From Nageia nagi (lineage: Eukaryota > Pinophyta), in NCBI GenBank assembly GCA_050084985.1, contig JBITNC010000002.1:36146001-36210000 (forward strand): 64,000 nucleotides of DNA. The letters run 5' to 3'. Below are positions 21,746 to 35,041 of the stretch, in pieces (within the stretch, counting starts at the first letter, position 1; the number at the start of each line of letters is the position of its first letter). The notes beneath the pieces were generated by a model, which did not search any database, was not told the origin of the DNA, and saw only the letters and a list, made by a program, of their open reading frames with translations. The position numbers and the translations under genes are program-made.

Positions 21746-24700
21746 ATGATGGAGGAATGTGAAACAGCAAGCTGTAAGAAGAGTGAGATGGAGGAGGAGG
21801 ATGGCAATAGGAAGGGGTGGATGTGGGGTGTTTTGTGGGAGCCTTGTGAGTGGTTGGCAATGCTTGGGAGAGAATTGAATGCAAGTTTTGTGTTTGGGGT
21901 GGTGGTGGTGTATGGGGTGAGTCAAGGATTTGGAGGCTCATTTTTTAGGATAGCCTCTGATTACTATTGGAAGGATGTGCAATTGGTGCAGCCGTCTGCA
22001 GCACAGGTTTATCACGGGGTTATTTCTATTCCATGGGTTGTGAAGCCTTTGTGGGGTCTGCTCACTGACGTTCTTCCAATTGCAGGATATCAACGACGAC
22101 CTTATTTCATATTTGCAGGTTCTTTGATCTTGTTTTTTATTGAGACTTTTTTTTTTTTTTGTTACTGATGGGTGAAAAAATGTTAATGACTGCTCTTGTT
22201 TTTTTTAAGTGTGTGTTTCATATTTTTTTGTTTTGCTGTAGACCCTATATTTTTCTTATAGGTTATGGTAATGGGTGCAGTTTTTGGCAATTGGTTGTTT
22301 TTATGGATGATAAATTTGTTATTGGCAACATTTGTTTTTGCAATATGTTTCATGATAAATGTGTTTGATATGCTTTTTCTTATGCAATTGGTTGGTGTTA
22401 TGTGTGAAATATGGGCGTAATTGCTTTGGCAATATATGTTATGCTCTGTTTTTCTGCAACCTGAGTGTTGTTATGTGTGATAAAATTGCTAATGAGTGCA
22501 GACATTCTTGAACGATGTTTTATGCCCTGCTTTTTTGTAATCTAAGGAGGTTGTAGTGTAAAAATGGCAACTTGTGCACATTTTTGTTTGCAATCGATTG
22601 TTCTAATGGCTGAAAGTTTTATTTATCCACACATTTTTGGTAATATGATTGACATCTTTATATGCATTTGATTATTGCCATGTGACTAAGTAGCTAATGG
22701 ATGCATTTCTTCTGCAATATGTTCACATTCTTCTTTTTTGCGTTTTCTTCTTGTTGTGGGTGATAAAATTGCTTGTGGCTGCACTTTTTTTAAATATATT
22801 TCATGTTATTTTTACAATTTATTGTTTTTATGTGTGAAAAATTGGTTTTGTGCATTTTATTTCAACATGTTTGATGTTCATACAGAGGTATAGGTGTTAG
22901 AATATGTAGATGAGATGAAATAGCACAAGTCAAAGAAATCTAGTATATGTTTCACCTCAGTTTTCATAATATTAAAATCTATTTATCAAATGAAAGAACA
23001 AGTGGCAAAATGTTTAACTCCGTTTTCAAGTGACATCAATGTTATTTGTTTCTTCTATGTACACAAAAAGGAGAGGGATGTCAATGCTGTGAGAGAAGAA
23101 GTACACCCATTAGAAATTTTCACCTTCAACTAACTTTTTTTTTTTTTTTTTTCATAACTGCCTTTTTGTGATTCTTTTTGTCACAATTGTTAATTTGAGG
23201 TATTAATAATTGAATAAGATAGCAGTCTGTTTAGCTTGCTTCTATAAAAATAGTCACTGCAATGACAACCAAGTTTGCTTCCAATATGTAAAAGTAAAAA
23301 TAGTGGTTATGACATAATAAAGATTTCACTTGCACGTATGATGGATTGCGCCTGCAAATTTGTTTGTTAGAGGAAAACGTTGTTTGAGAAAATTGTAGGA
23401 GGAATAATTCTGACCTATGCTTTTTAGAACATGCGTTTCAGCTGATATAGATGGTATATAAAAAAGCTCATGTGCAAAGAAGTTTTTTTCTTAATCAAAA
23501 TCTGAGTTGAGGAACACATGAATCTGGTAACAGTCTCTTCAGAAGCAATAACAAGTTACACCAAAATACAGTACTATAGCAATCTGATAAAATTGTTTGC
23601 CTGCAACTTTATTTAGGCAAGCACTTATTATTGAATATTGCTATCGTTTGTATGTGGCCTTGGGGTGCAGTGCATATCCTCTAGAAAATTACTCCGCATG
23701 AGAGCTCTCAACTTGAGCATCCCAATAAGCATGGGTTAGTGCATTAGGCTTGAGGATCACTAATGAAAAAAAGAAAAAAACTCATGTTAATAATGTTTTT
23801 GAGCAGAAAATGTATATCTTTGAGCTCCATGAATCACAAGGGCTTATTCTTGAATGTGGCTACAGTCTGCACGTGGCCTTGGGGTATCCTGCATATCCTC
23901 TGTTGAGAAATTACTCCGCTTGGGAACTCTCAACTCGAGCATGCTAATAAGCATGGGTTAGTGCATGATACTTGCAGCTCCCCAGTTAAAAAAAGAAAAA
24001 CTCTTGGTATGCAAGTCTTTGATTTCCTTGAATCACAAAAGCTTATTATTGAAATATGGCTACAGTTTGCATGTGGCTTTGGGGTACAGTGGATACGCTC
24101 TAGAAAATTACTCCGCATGAGAGCTCTCAACTTTTGTATCCCATAAGCCCGGTTTAGTGCATTACGCTTGAGGATCACTAACAAAAAGAAGAAGAAGAAA
24201 AAGCTCATGTTAATAATGTATTTGAGCTCAAAATGTAAATCTTTGAGCTCCATGAATCACAAAGGCTTATTCTTGAATGTGGCTACAGTCTGCATGTGGC
24301 CTTGGGATATCGTGCTTATCCTCTGTTGGAAAATTATTCCGCATGGGATCTCTCAGCTCAAGCATGCCAATAAGCATGGGTTAGTACATGACACTTGTGG
24401 CGTCCCAGCTTAAAAAAGAAAAACTCATGTTAATGAAGTATTTGAGCACAAAATAGAAGTCTATGAGCTCCATGAATTTCAAACGCTTATTCTTGAATGT
24501 GGCTATAGTCTGTACGTGGCCTTGGGGTGCTGTGCATGTTCCCTATCGGAAAATTACTCCTCATGGGAGCTCTGAACTCAAATATCCTTATAAGCCCAGG
24601 TTAGTGTATGATACTTGAGGCTCGCCAATTAAAAACAGAAAGTCATGTTAATAATGTGTTTGAGCACAGAATGAAAGTCTTTGAACTCCATGAATCACAA

Positions 24701-26762
24701 ATAATTTTCTTGAATGTGTCAACAGTTTGCATGTGATGATCAGATGGCTTTAGGGGCATTGACCTTTTTTATCAATTTCTGGCAAATTTCACTGTTGAAC
24801 CACATGACTGCATGAGTTTTCTATTAGATGCCAGCAAAAATAGGTTTTGTTTTGTTTCCAATTAAGAATCTAGTTCACTTTCATTTCACTTAATCTTTGA
24901 AAAATAATTGCTTCAAAATGAGATCATTGAATTCAGCTCAATAAATCATGTCAATGTTTTCTGACATTAATTTTGTATGGCAAGCAGGTTTTTTATCGCT
25001 GATGTCAACACTTGTCATCTCCCTACACAATAAGATGTTAATTTTCATGACTGTGATGTTGTTTACTGCTACAACTGGCGGTGTTGCCATTGCAGATGTG
25101 ACTATGGATGCCTGTATAGCTAAAAACAGCATACACTATCCAAATCTGGCATCCGATATTCAGAGTTTGTGTGGTATGAGCCAATCCATTGGAGCACTAT
25201 TAGGTTTCTCCACAAGTGGTCTGGCAGTAAATCTCCTTGGTGCTCAGGTTCTCATTTATATTCTTCTGCCCCCCAATAAATGGATTTGATGTTGTTCCTC
25301 TAATGAACTGAAGCCTGGTTACTATGTTGTGATTATTTTTATTGAAGAACTCCATAGGACAGTGTAGGAATGGTGATATATCCCACAATGCAAGTTATGG
25401 AGTGACAATGGAGAGACCTAAAACAGTAATTTGTGGATGTTCCTTATGGGTCACATATTTGATATTTCATATTTGACAATACATAATATGGGTTGTGCAT
25501 GTTTTCTGATAGGGAGCATTAGGAATACTTTGTATACCAGCTATAATGCTTCTTTTCCTTGGTTTCATACTGTATGAACCTCATTGTGTTGGCTATGCAC
25601 AAAAGCAGGCAAGTCACCTAAGCTTTCTTCATGATCTGAAATTCATACAAGTTAATCTTCCTTTTGGTACAGAAAATAACTTCCAATTTTCTACCTTGAT
25701 TAATAATGGTCTTTCAGAACTTGTTGGAGGCAACCCAGAGCATGTGGAAAGCTTTAAAATGTCCCGAAGTATGGAGACCTTCTCTCTATATGTACATATC
25801 GTTGGCTGTCAGTCTGAATATTCAGGAGGGAAAGTTTTATTGGTATACAGATCCCAAAGCAGGACCAGCCTTCTCTCAGGTATTGCATCAATTTGGCTTC
25901 TTTTGGAGCCTCTATTGGTAAATTTTATGCATACATTTTTCTACTTCCCTCATTGACAAGGTGTAGTCAAATGTCTCAAAAACTGCCCTTTCCATAAAGG
26001 GAAAAAGCATAGACTTTACTAGGAACTGCACAAGTGACACATCGTTTAATTAACGAGCTTCAACATAATTTTGCATTGTCATTTAAGGTCCATTGTCTCA
26101 TTTTCTGCTGTCTAACTGTTAATTAGAATGTAAGCTCTTGTAATTGTTGACTATTTGATATGCAGGAATATATAGGTTTCATCTTTTCTATTGGCTCAAT
26201 GGGGTCGCTTGTTGGAGTGCTAGTGTATCACAAAGTGTTGAAGGATTATTCATTCCGCAGCTTGCTTTTCTGGGCCCAATTGCTTTTTGGAATCTCAGGA
26301 ATGCTAGACTTAATCATGGTCTTGCGCCTGAATTTAAAGTTGGGTATCCCTGACTACTTTTTTGTTATAATTGATGAGAGCTCCTTACACATTATCAACC
26401 GGATCAAATGGATGCCTATGCTTGTATTGAGTGCAAAGCTTTGCCCTTCTGGCATCGAAGGCACATTTTTTGCTTTGCTTATGTCCATCGACAACATTGG
26501 CGTTCTCTCATCCTCATGGGGTGGAGGTTTACTGCTTCATCTTCTTCATGTAACTCGCACAGATTTTAGAAATCTTTGGTTGGCCATTCTGATCAGAAAC
26601 ATCATGAGGATTCTGCCATTGGTAATGTTATTTTTAGTGCCCAAAACCAACCAATCATCCACTCTCCTTCCATCAGAATTGATCCAATTACAAGATACCA
26701 CTGTGACATGTGAAGAAGAGCATATACAATTGGTTTCCACAGTTCAAAGTAATCAAGTTTAG
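21746..26762 (+). CDS. Folate-biopterin transporter family protein (5 exons, 495 aa)
   Basis: Exons are 21746-22118, 24988-25247, 25513-25608, 25718-25879 and 26166-26762, totalling 1488 nt with all junctions in phase. The product matches the plant FBT group of the BT1/MFS superfamily, membrane proteins of 12 predicted helices. The hydrophilic N-terminus (about 40 residues) leads to WMWGVLWEPCEWLAMLGREL. Further landmarks are YGVSQGFGGSFFRIASDYYW, PWVVKPLWGLLTDVLPIAGY (the MFS loop 2-3 region), AIADVTMDACIAKNSI, LASDIQSLCGMSQSIGALLG, WRPSLYMYISLAVSLNIQEG and KLCPSGIEGTFFALLMSIDN. Length is close to the roughly 500 residues usual for the family. No stop or frameshift was seen in any exon, so it is probably functional. 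Some relatives carry folates in plastids or protozoa, but the substrate and membrane here are not known. A second ATG follows the first immediately (MMEEC). Intron 3 uses a GC donor; intron 1 is 2869 bp. Confidence 0.92.
23630..24740. repeat. ~200-224-bp tandem array inside transporter intron 1
   Basis: The landmark gtggccttggggt or variants recurs near 23655, 23873, 24073, 24296 and 24518, with a decayed copy near 24735. Each unit also holds aaattactccgcatgagagctctcaac, a gcatgggttagtgcat stretch, an A-rich run (aaaaaagaaaaa) and a tttgagctccatgaatcacaa stretch. Frames within it (23750-23947, 23961-24146, 24168-24413) repeat with the units and are not genes. Confidence 0.85.
25609..25717 (+). 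other. GC-AG intron 3 of the transporter gene
   Basis: The exon 3 end CAAAAGCAG is followed by GCAAGT, the classical GC-donor consensus, and the intron ends tctttcag. This is the only placement of the boundary that keeps the frame and joins HCVGYAQKQ to NLLEATQSMW as in the family. The other introns have GT donors. Confidence 0.8.
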
Positions 26763-28880
26763 ATTCTGATAATTACCCAATCAGAATATGGTTTTTGAAT
26801 TGTTTTACCTAAAATTGCATGCCTTTTCTTCCATCTATATGCTTGTTTAGCCTTATACTTAAACCATGGCTCTATGTAAAGAAAAATTGATAGTTGGGCT
26901 GATATAGATTTGAGGAGGCTAATGACATTGTCTCTTAAAATCCGGTTTGAGGAGATCTGATAGCATACTGTTGATAATGGGAAGCAGCATGTGAGATTAT
27001 TGTCTGGACAAGAACTTTCCACATATAGAATTTTCGCTTCAACAGAAATGGGATCTCTTCCCGTTCCTGCACAATGGGTAAAAGATCCAGTGAAATGCAA
27101 GATGCAAATTTAAAAAATTAATACATCCCAAAAGTAGAACTCAAAAGTATCCAAGTTCCATAATGGCAATTGCCATTTTTATTTTGTAAGAACCTTTGAG
27201 AAATGCTAATTTATAAAATACAAATAGAAGCTCATGGCCAGTGGATCCATGGATGAGGAATTTTTTTGTCATTAGTATTTTCTGATCTTTCTTTATTGTG
27301 GATATATCTACTCTTCTGAATGGTGTGTGGTGGAGTGTTTTCATTGACATGAAAGATATCAACCTTTCATTTAATTCAAGACCAGAAAAAGAAATCTAAT
27401 TTCTCCAACCTATATATGGTGTATCTTTGTTTACTGCATCTTTTCAAGTGCACGAGATCTATACTTTTTCTGGATCCTATATCCAAAATTACCTTATAGT
27501 AGAGCAAGTTTGCAACAGAGGAGACATCTGCAAATAATCAGACTTGTAATATCAATTTGTGTCTCCAAAGTAATACAAATGTTGGTCCAAGAAAAAGTGA
27601 TTTTCATGTAAACTTTCATCATTGACAGTCTCATCTCCATCCAGAAGTGAATCAGAAGACATTTGATCATTTATAGCACAAGAGTTCTTGTCAACAATTA
27701 TCTACAATACAAGGAATGCATTGAAGATGCTTCTAACAAGATATTCTATATGTAGTCTGGTTGGCCTATTGTGTCTGACAGTAAATCTTTGAGAGTTTAA
27801 AACTCTGTCCAAGGTTCAATTCTCAATGCATCCCTGCTTGGCACATGTGATTTGAGAGTTTCCCAATACAGCATATGTCCTTAAAGTTTCACCATTACCA
27901 TGAAAAACGTGTTTATACAAAACCATGTTAAACAAATGTAAGTTTTTCTTTCCGTTATATCGAAGCTCTGTTAAGAATGGTTTTAGATTCTATCAAATCT
28001 TACAAATTTTGGGAATTCTCAGCTGAGTGATAAGAAAAATTGCAGTCAGTAGTTTTAGGAAAAATGTGAATCTGTTGTAATTTGGCAGTTACATCACGTG
28101 TTTTCTCAGTTAAGTGTTGAGAAATAGGCAATTTCATCCTCAAAGCAGAGGGTACGCTATAACTAGGCAATCGTCTAGCAAGGAACACAATTTTGGAGAA
28201 AAGAAGATTTTCTTAGAAATTGAAGACTGAATTGGGCCAAGTGCAATACTTTTACCGTCCTTGGAAATTTTTGTCTTCAATTAGCAAAGCTCAAGCGATC
28301 CTGACCTGGGTTAGTCTTTGGTTTGTAGCGATAGTTTACACTCAAATAAAAAAAATAAGATGTTCCTTTAAATTCTATTTTAAAAATGTTGTTTTCTGTT
28401 ATTCTGTTGCATGTCTTCAGTTTGTAAGGAAGTACCATTCCAAGAAAAATGAGGGTCATATTAGGAAGGTTATTTGAGAGTTCAACTGCACTAAATAGAT
28501 ATTCATTGCAAACTATTTCTTAATCCTTTTATGAATGAGTTGTCACTAATGCACAGCATATGGAGTAGAGTTTTTAGTGTAATGGTTAACATCATTTTTT
28601 AGGTCACATTGTATGAGACTCACTTGTAAGAATAAGGGAACTTATCATTTATTAGTTCACATTTGTGCCTCTAGGGGTGTGGATCCTTTCCCAAGGTTGA
28701 AGTAAAGCGAGTGTTTTCCAAGGTAGCAAGTTATGCTAATAAGTCAAGGAAAGTGTAATCTAGTTCAAGAGAGATATAGTAGTCAAGAGAAATATACTTC
28801 TTTGTTGCTCAAAATTGATCACCTCTCATTTGACTTGTGCTAAAATTCAAATACAATTGACAAATGGAAAAAACCTCCAG
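26763..28880. other. Downstream intergenic region; possible SINE-like piece
   Basis: No gene was recognised. The first few hundred bases should hold the 3' UTR of the transporter; no strong polyadenylation signal was singled out. At about 27752-27820 a pol III A-box-like tagtctggttgg is followed about 55 bp later by a B-box-like ggttcaattct, the spacing seen in tRNA-derived SINEs. No tail or target duplication was found, so this is only suggestive. Confidence 0.3.
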
Positions 28881-28889
28881 CAAGATGGT

Positions 28890-29290
28890 ACCTGAATAAT
28901 ACTGACACCGTCTCTATTGTCCATACAAGGATAGAAGGATGTCCAGGAACAATTTCATCATGGAAGGGGCAATTATAAGGTGGTCTTCCTTCAGAATCTA
29001 GATTCTAATTCCAACAATTATACTGAGCTGAAAGCTATACAGTTAATTGTGCTTATTGCTTTATAATATGATTAGAATAAGTTCGTTATAGAATCAGAAC
29101 CAAAAATTGTAAATGATAGCATCCAATCTCAAAACAAACTTCAGAATTAATGATAGACTCCAGTGTCTCCTACAACATGTCGGGGATATAATATAATCTA
29201 ATGCAACCACTGGGTTTAGATGGCCTCACAAAAAAGGGACAGCACACAAGGCTGCTTTTTTAGCAAAACAGGTTACTATATTACCTTGCC
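28890..29290 (+). pseudogene. RNase H-like domain remnant, probably from a non-LTR retroelement
   Basis: Shifting plus-strand frames read NYTELKAIQLIVLIAL then FVIESEPKIVNDSIQSQNK, followed in another frame by RINDRLQCLLQHVGDII, FRWPHKKGTAHKAAFLAK. This matches the order NNxAEL-AL...V-GDSKLVI-.I and ...F-W-PREGNxxAD-LAK of the RVT_3/RNase H-like domain found in plant LINE-type proteins. Stops and shifts break it. The assignment is by pattern only. Confidence 0.5.
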
Positions 29291-29299
29291 ATGATCTTC

Positions 29300-32200
29300 A
29301 CATGGGAGCTTTGTGGACCCAAATCTGTTAGTTCCTGGGCAACTGCCGACACTTGAACAAGATAATGGAAATTAACTGAGTAGTTAGCTGTTTTTCCATT
29401 TCAAGTCTTAGTAAGTTACTGGTATGTCTGTCTCCTGTAACTCCTATGATTTTATTTTTCTCAGTGGCTGCAAGGGGCAATTTTGTAAAATCTGTACATC
29501 TTGGGAAAATGATTCAAATATAAAGATCTGTTGCTAGGAAATACACGAGCTTGGGGATTTGATGTCCAAATACAACAGTAGGTAATCCTCTCCTTTATAT
29601 AATAAACTTTTATTTTTGTCTTTATAAAAAAAATGTAGGTATGAATAAGTCAATTCCAGTGACCTATGATAAAGTGACTGCTCACATTTGCCTAGTTGTA
29701 ATCATTACGTCCTATGTATGTTCAATGTTGTCAATATGATATACATGTTTAAGGATTCAATATAGAAGCTTGGGTCAGAAGAAGCCAGACAGAGTAAGGA
29801 TGTGCAGTAAGAGGTGATTAGGAACAAAATCTAAGATAGCTTTGGAGTTTGAGGTGAAGGTTGCATTGTAGGCTATAGAAAGAGATCATGTGAAGAAGTG
29901 ACATTAGGATTAGAATAACACATTCTAGGTAGAAAGGAAAGAATGGGGAGGGAAGAAGCATAGATTAATTTATTTTAAAATGCACTTTTGCTTTTGTGCG
30001 AAATGGTGGATATTTATTCTCATACAATTGAAGTAAGCCTTTACCATGATCTACAATGTATATTTGAACCTTGTTCATTTGCTCTTTGGTTCATATTGAG
30101 CCACCATGCAGGTAGTTGTAATCTACAGTAGACAATCCAGATCACTGAAATATTAAGATGGATATAAAGAGAAGATAGCTAGAATCACAAGCGATGGAAG
30201 AAAGTCTATTGATTGTGTTCAGAGGATTTTCAGGATTAGCACACCATATCAAAATCAACTAGGCTTGCGTCTAGTGAGTTTTCCATTGTAATGGCGGACA
30301 CTCTATTTATTATTGTGTTGAAAATATAATGATGATAATTGTAGACATTCTCTTTAATGTTGATTTGAAAAGATAATGGTGATTACATTGGATTGTTATT
30401 TAAACTATGCTATGCATTCCATAATTTCCCCAACCGTTTATCACACTAGGAAATCACCCTTACCCACCAACCCATTATTTTTAATTCAAAGAAGACATCC
30501 AGCTTCATCAAAGCTGCTGAAGAGTTTCAAATTCTCAATATTCTTGCCATTCCTAATTTTTAGTTTTGTTAGGCTCTAGACACTCAGAAGGAGGATCACG
30601 TTAAGCTTGATTTGATGAAACTAGATAATGAGAATTAATAGAACTATAAACTTGCATCAAGTATGATCAAATGTTGGAGTTGGAAGATTTCACATTTTTA
30701 TTCTTGATGTCCATAAAAGGCCATGCTTAGGGTCCTTAGCCATGGGTTTTAGAAGTATATATTGCAGCTAATTCTCTGAAATTTTGCTGCTTTTACCAAT
30801 TTGCCTTCCACCTCTCCAATTCCTTGTGTGAACCTTCTATTTTGTTGATTTGCTCTGTATAGAGGCCCTGTATTTTACTCAAACTACTTTTGAACAAACT
30901 ACCATTGATCATATCAGCTGTACCCCAGCACAGAAAATTTCAGTCTAATCAAATGTTTATTTGTAGGATTTTGACTTACATTGTTGAAATGATCACTGCT
31001 CCATATGAGGCTTGTTGAAATAATCACTACTGAGTTGTTTCCAGAGCATGTTTATGAACAACAGATCATTTTTTGGAAAAGTTCTCAACGTATACTGAAT
31101 TTCCAAGATGAATAATTGGCAAGGTCCATTCACATTATGCTTACATGTGTAGGCAAATTGTTGAGTGCTTAATCAAATTTCACCACCTTTTCAATGTTTG
31201 ATTTAGGTGCAATTTTATGGGACAAATAAGATTCAAAATGGTGGTTTTTGATGCTCAAGGATTATGTAGATACAAAAACAATGAAAAATGTATTAAACAT
31301 GTACATTTATTTGTCTATGGAATGAAAATAAATTAATAGCAATATGTAGTATAGGATTTAGGAATTATGATTATGCAAATTAACGAGAGGATATATATAT
31401 GGAGAGAGAGAGTGGAAGATTGAAGACTTGTTGGTGGATAGCATGTGATTTGAAGGATGAACGCTAACTGCATTTCTATAATAGATCTGGATAATTTTAG
31501 TAATGATTCTAAAATTAAGATAATTTTGCCTTAAATGATGCTAAATTAAGTATAAACATTCCAAAGTGACATGGTTCAACTACAAGGGTTGTCAAGGTTC
31601 AAAACTCAGACATTCATGTTGTGGGCCTACGGTGCCAAAGCATTGGGCATTTTGGGCCAAAGTGCCAAAATGCTAGGCATTCTAGTGTTCTAGTGTGCAT
31701 TTCGTTTCAATCCATGTTCCAATTTTTGTTTTTATCATTTTGATACTTTTGATTATTCAACTACAATGATAGAAGATGATAGTTTTATATATATATGATA
31801 ATTTTTTCTTAACTAGCCCATGTCTAAAATGAACACTTGGGAAGAAAGAAATTATATTAATGTCCACAAACAACCAAAAGTGATCAATGGGGCTGAAAAG
31901 TATACAAGTCTAAAGCAGCATGATGGGCTTAGTAGCTCGCACTCAAAGCAAACCTAAAAAGTCTAGGAATAATATAGGGACTAATCCCTAAAAGGAAGTA
32001 AATAGTCGAACAGAGAAGCATGAGGAGCAAACATGGTCAGAGGGGAGATCTCTCATGAGCTTTCTGACTGTGCACTCCTGGATTGATCGATGTTTGCATC
32101 GGCATTGTTGTAGCTAAAGAAGGTCATGATTCATTGCGACCTCATAGAACTAAGCTTGGCATGTGCCTGGCATGTCCCCTTTGTTTGGTACATCGAGTAG

Positions 32201-32690
32201 GCCGAGGTGGGTCCTCAATCCTTCGCCTACGAACTCCCTCGCCTAAGGCAATCGGGAAGGAGGTAATCATGTGATCCCCTGTTGGGTGCTGGGAGTCAGA
32301 TAATAGACACTTCCTGAGAAAGGAAGTCTCTTTGAGATAGAGAGCTAAACAACGGTGGTCCGAGAACTAAAAGAATGCCGAGTTCGAGCTATGTGCATCT
32401 CGAAAAAGACAATGGAACCACCCCTAAATCTCATAATAGATCGAGCATCGAAAGATGAAATGATCCTCAATCTCAAGCTCGATTAGGCACAATTGACAGA
32501 ATCAAAGCTCGTGCGCCAAATGGTGATCAATCTCGATCCAAAGCTGATGGGAGCACACTCTAAACTAGCCTAGAGAGGTGTAGATTGACATAAGTAGGAG
32601 GTCGATTCAACCCTTTGTCAATCCTCAGGCAGTGATGTGAGTAGTGCAATAGCTTGGAGTGATTTATAAAGGATTTGAAAATTTGATTTT
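29300..32690. other. Intergenic; no gene recognised
   Basis: Mostly AT-rich sequence with only short frames that I cannot assign. At 31622-31700 a short imperfect direct repeat (gtgccaaa...gggcatttt) is visible. From about 31850 to 32640 the base composition becomes clearly more GC-rich, with many tcga and ctcg words, and ends near the Gypsy remnant. It could be an LTR or leader of another element, but no partner copy lies in the window. Confidence 0.4.
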
Positions 32691-35036
32691 GAATGACCTA
32701 GGTGGACCCACTTAGAAAATACATGTAATTAGATTCAATGATACTCTTGCTTCTTGTAATCTTTCGAAGGCCTTTTCAATTTCTCCTAAATGATTTTTCT
32801 TTTTTCCATAAAGACAAATCATCTAGAAAAAATATAATGAATATTCTAATATAGTTCTTAAAAACTCTATTTATGAGTCTCTAAAATGTAGTAGGAGCAT
32901 TACACAATCTAAAGGGCATTACTTGGTAAGAAAATATACCCTATGGAGTGGTGAGAGTTATCTTCAATTGATCCTTATCTACTATCCAAACTTGGTTATA
33001 TCCACTATAACTATGTCCAAAATTGTTCCAATTATATCCTAACACTTTATCCAAAATTTCATATGAAAAAAGAAGACAATAATGATCTTTCTTCATGGAG
33101 TTTTCAACTTTTAATAATCCATACATGGTCTTATCTTCCCATTCTTCTTTCTATATACTAAAAAAAGAGAAACCCATTATGAATTATTTATAGGAAAGAT
33201 AATTATGCATCTAAGAGCTTATCTATTTTCTCTTTAACACTTTTAGATAATTTGGATTCATCCTATAAGTATCTATTTAATGGAGTTAGCATTCTTTATC
33301 AATTCAATTGAATATTCTACCCATATTACTTGTTGTAACCCTTTAAAATCAAATATGAAGAGATGGATATACCTTCAAAAAAGTTCAAAATACTCTTCCT
33401 TATCATTTTCTTCAATAGAATCCCTAAATCATAGTTATTGGAAATGATTCTCCACTTCTTCTTTTGTAAATTTCTTAACAGATTCAACAGGTAGAGTTGG
33501 CAATATATCCATCATTGAGTTATCAACATCTTTCTCATATTCAATATCCACATAACTAGTGTTTATATAGCTTGAAGATATCCATTGTTTGCTCTTGAAC
33601 TCTAATGTCCTTGAAATATGACTTAGGGGAATCACTGGAATTCTCACTATATTTCATCCTATTTTCATGTATCTTTCATTCCAATAGTTGTAAGCATGAA
33701 CTCTTCTTAACCATGGTCTTCCCAAGAGTATGGGATAAACTACTAGATCATCCTTCCTAACTTGGAAATATACTAAATAAGTAACTCCAATAATAGAAAT
33801 AACAACATTTGAAATAACTCATATAGGTTTTATTTTACCCTTATTTAATGACCTCAATTGTAGTGTAGACTTATGATTAATTTTTAACTATGATATATTC
33901 ATAATATAAATTTTTATAGCATTCACAACAACACCTCCATCTACTGATACATTACACATAAAGACACCATTACAAAGTACCCTATATTCAGAAGCATGCG
34001 GATCCACTTCTACTTCTAGGATAAGAATATTCACTTGCTTCTTTTTCCGTACATTGAGTCCACTTCAAAACTCTCTCCTCGTGTTAGAAGATAATGCTAA
34101 CAATTGATCGTATATAATATTTGATAGTATGTAAAGATAGATCCTCTAATATTTAAAAGTATGCTTCCCCTTGGGATATTGGAAAGTCTTGGACACCTAG
34201 TATTATTCTCCTTTTCCCCTTATCCTCCTTTGTCTTCTTAGCTTCACATTCTCCCTTATTTACATGTTTCTTAACATGCTTCATGTTAAGAATATCAACT
34301 TTTTCTTCTTCACAATCTCCACAACATTTATAGATACCTTTCCCTTTCATCCTTTGTTCTTAAAGTGTATGGCTAGCTTAAATAATTACTCTTGTAGTGC
34401 CCCTTATTCCCACATCTATAGTATGTGATAATTGTTACATTATTTCTAGGACCATGATCTCCCCCTTGGGGCGACATCATAACTTCTTTCCCTTGGAGAA
34501 GATTAATAACCAATTTTCCTATTTTACAAATCATCAAATTCTATTGAATAGATAGAAATGAGTGTCATACTTGATGTCAAATGATTTATATTAGCACTTG
34601 GTGATGGAGGAAGTACCATTTCTTTAGGTTCTTCCTCCATACTTTCCTCTTACCTCTTCACTATCTCCTTAGCTTGTTAGGTGGTGATAGGCCTCTCAAA
34701 TTTCACGCTTTATCAAATTTCTTGCCTCATCTACAAGATAAAGTACTTTAGAAGCAACCTATCAATACCATTGATGACTTTGTCACTAAGATTCTCCTTT
34801 TGAATTATAGCCTCAATCTTCCTACTTGATTCTTTTGATCAAGCACAGTAGTATCTAATCTTCTCATTTTTTTCCTTGGCTCCACTTGATGATCTTAACA
34901 ATGATGTCAAAATATTTTTCTTATAGTCCAAACTCTTTAATAAATCTCTCTTGAACTTGATTCTAAGAATTGTGTATAACTTCTACAACCATCTCATACC
35001 ATCAATGAATCACTCCATCAAGAAAGGTAGGAAGAA
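32690..35036 (-). pseudogene. Decayed Gypsy (Ty3-type) retrotransposon gag-pol, part 1
   Basis: Minus strand. Reverse transcriptase similarity lies at 32940-33010 (HSYSGYNQVWIVDKDQLKIT, continuing LTTP), matching the Ty3-type DGYSGYNQ...EDxxKTxFxTPxG block. Protease similarity lies at about 33650-34020: CNVSVDGGVVVNAIKIYIM, with DSG changed to DGG, and later YPILLGRPWLRRVHAYNYW, typical of Athila/Tat-like plant Gypsy elements. Gag-like sequence with FLPTFLDGVIH and VQERFIKEFG continues to the insertion point at 35036. RNase H and integrase are not seen. Heavily mutated. Part 2 lies beyond Copia B. Confidence 0.75.
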
Positions 35037-35041
35037 ATTTT

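Noticed and set aside
21620-21941. Two overlapping minus-strand frames rich in Pro, His and Ser
   Set aside because: They are antisense to exon 1 of the transporter, whose sense frame matches a protein family.
28563-28625. Possible tRNA-like or SINE head (agtgtaatggttaacat)
   Set aside because: The A-box resemblance is weak and no B box follows at the right spacing.
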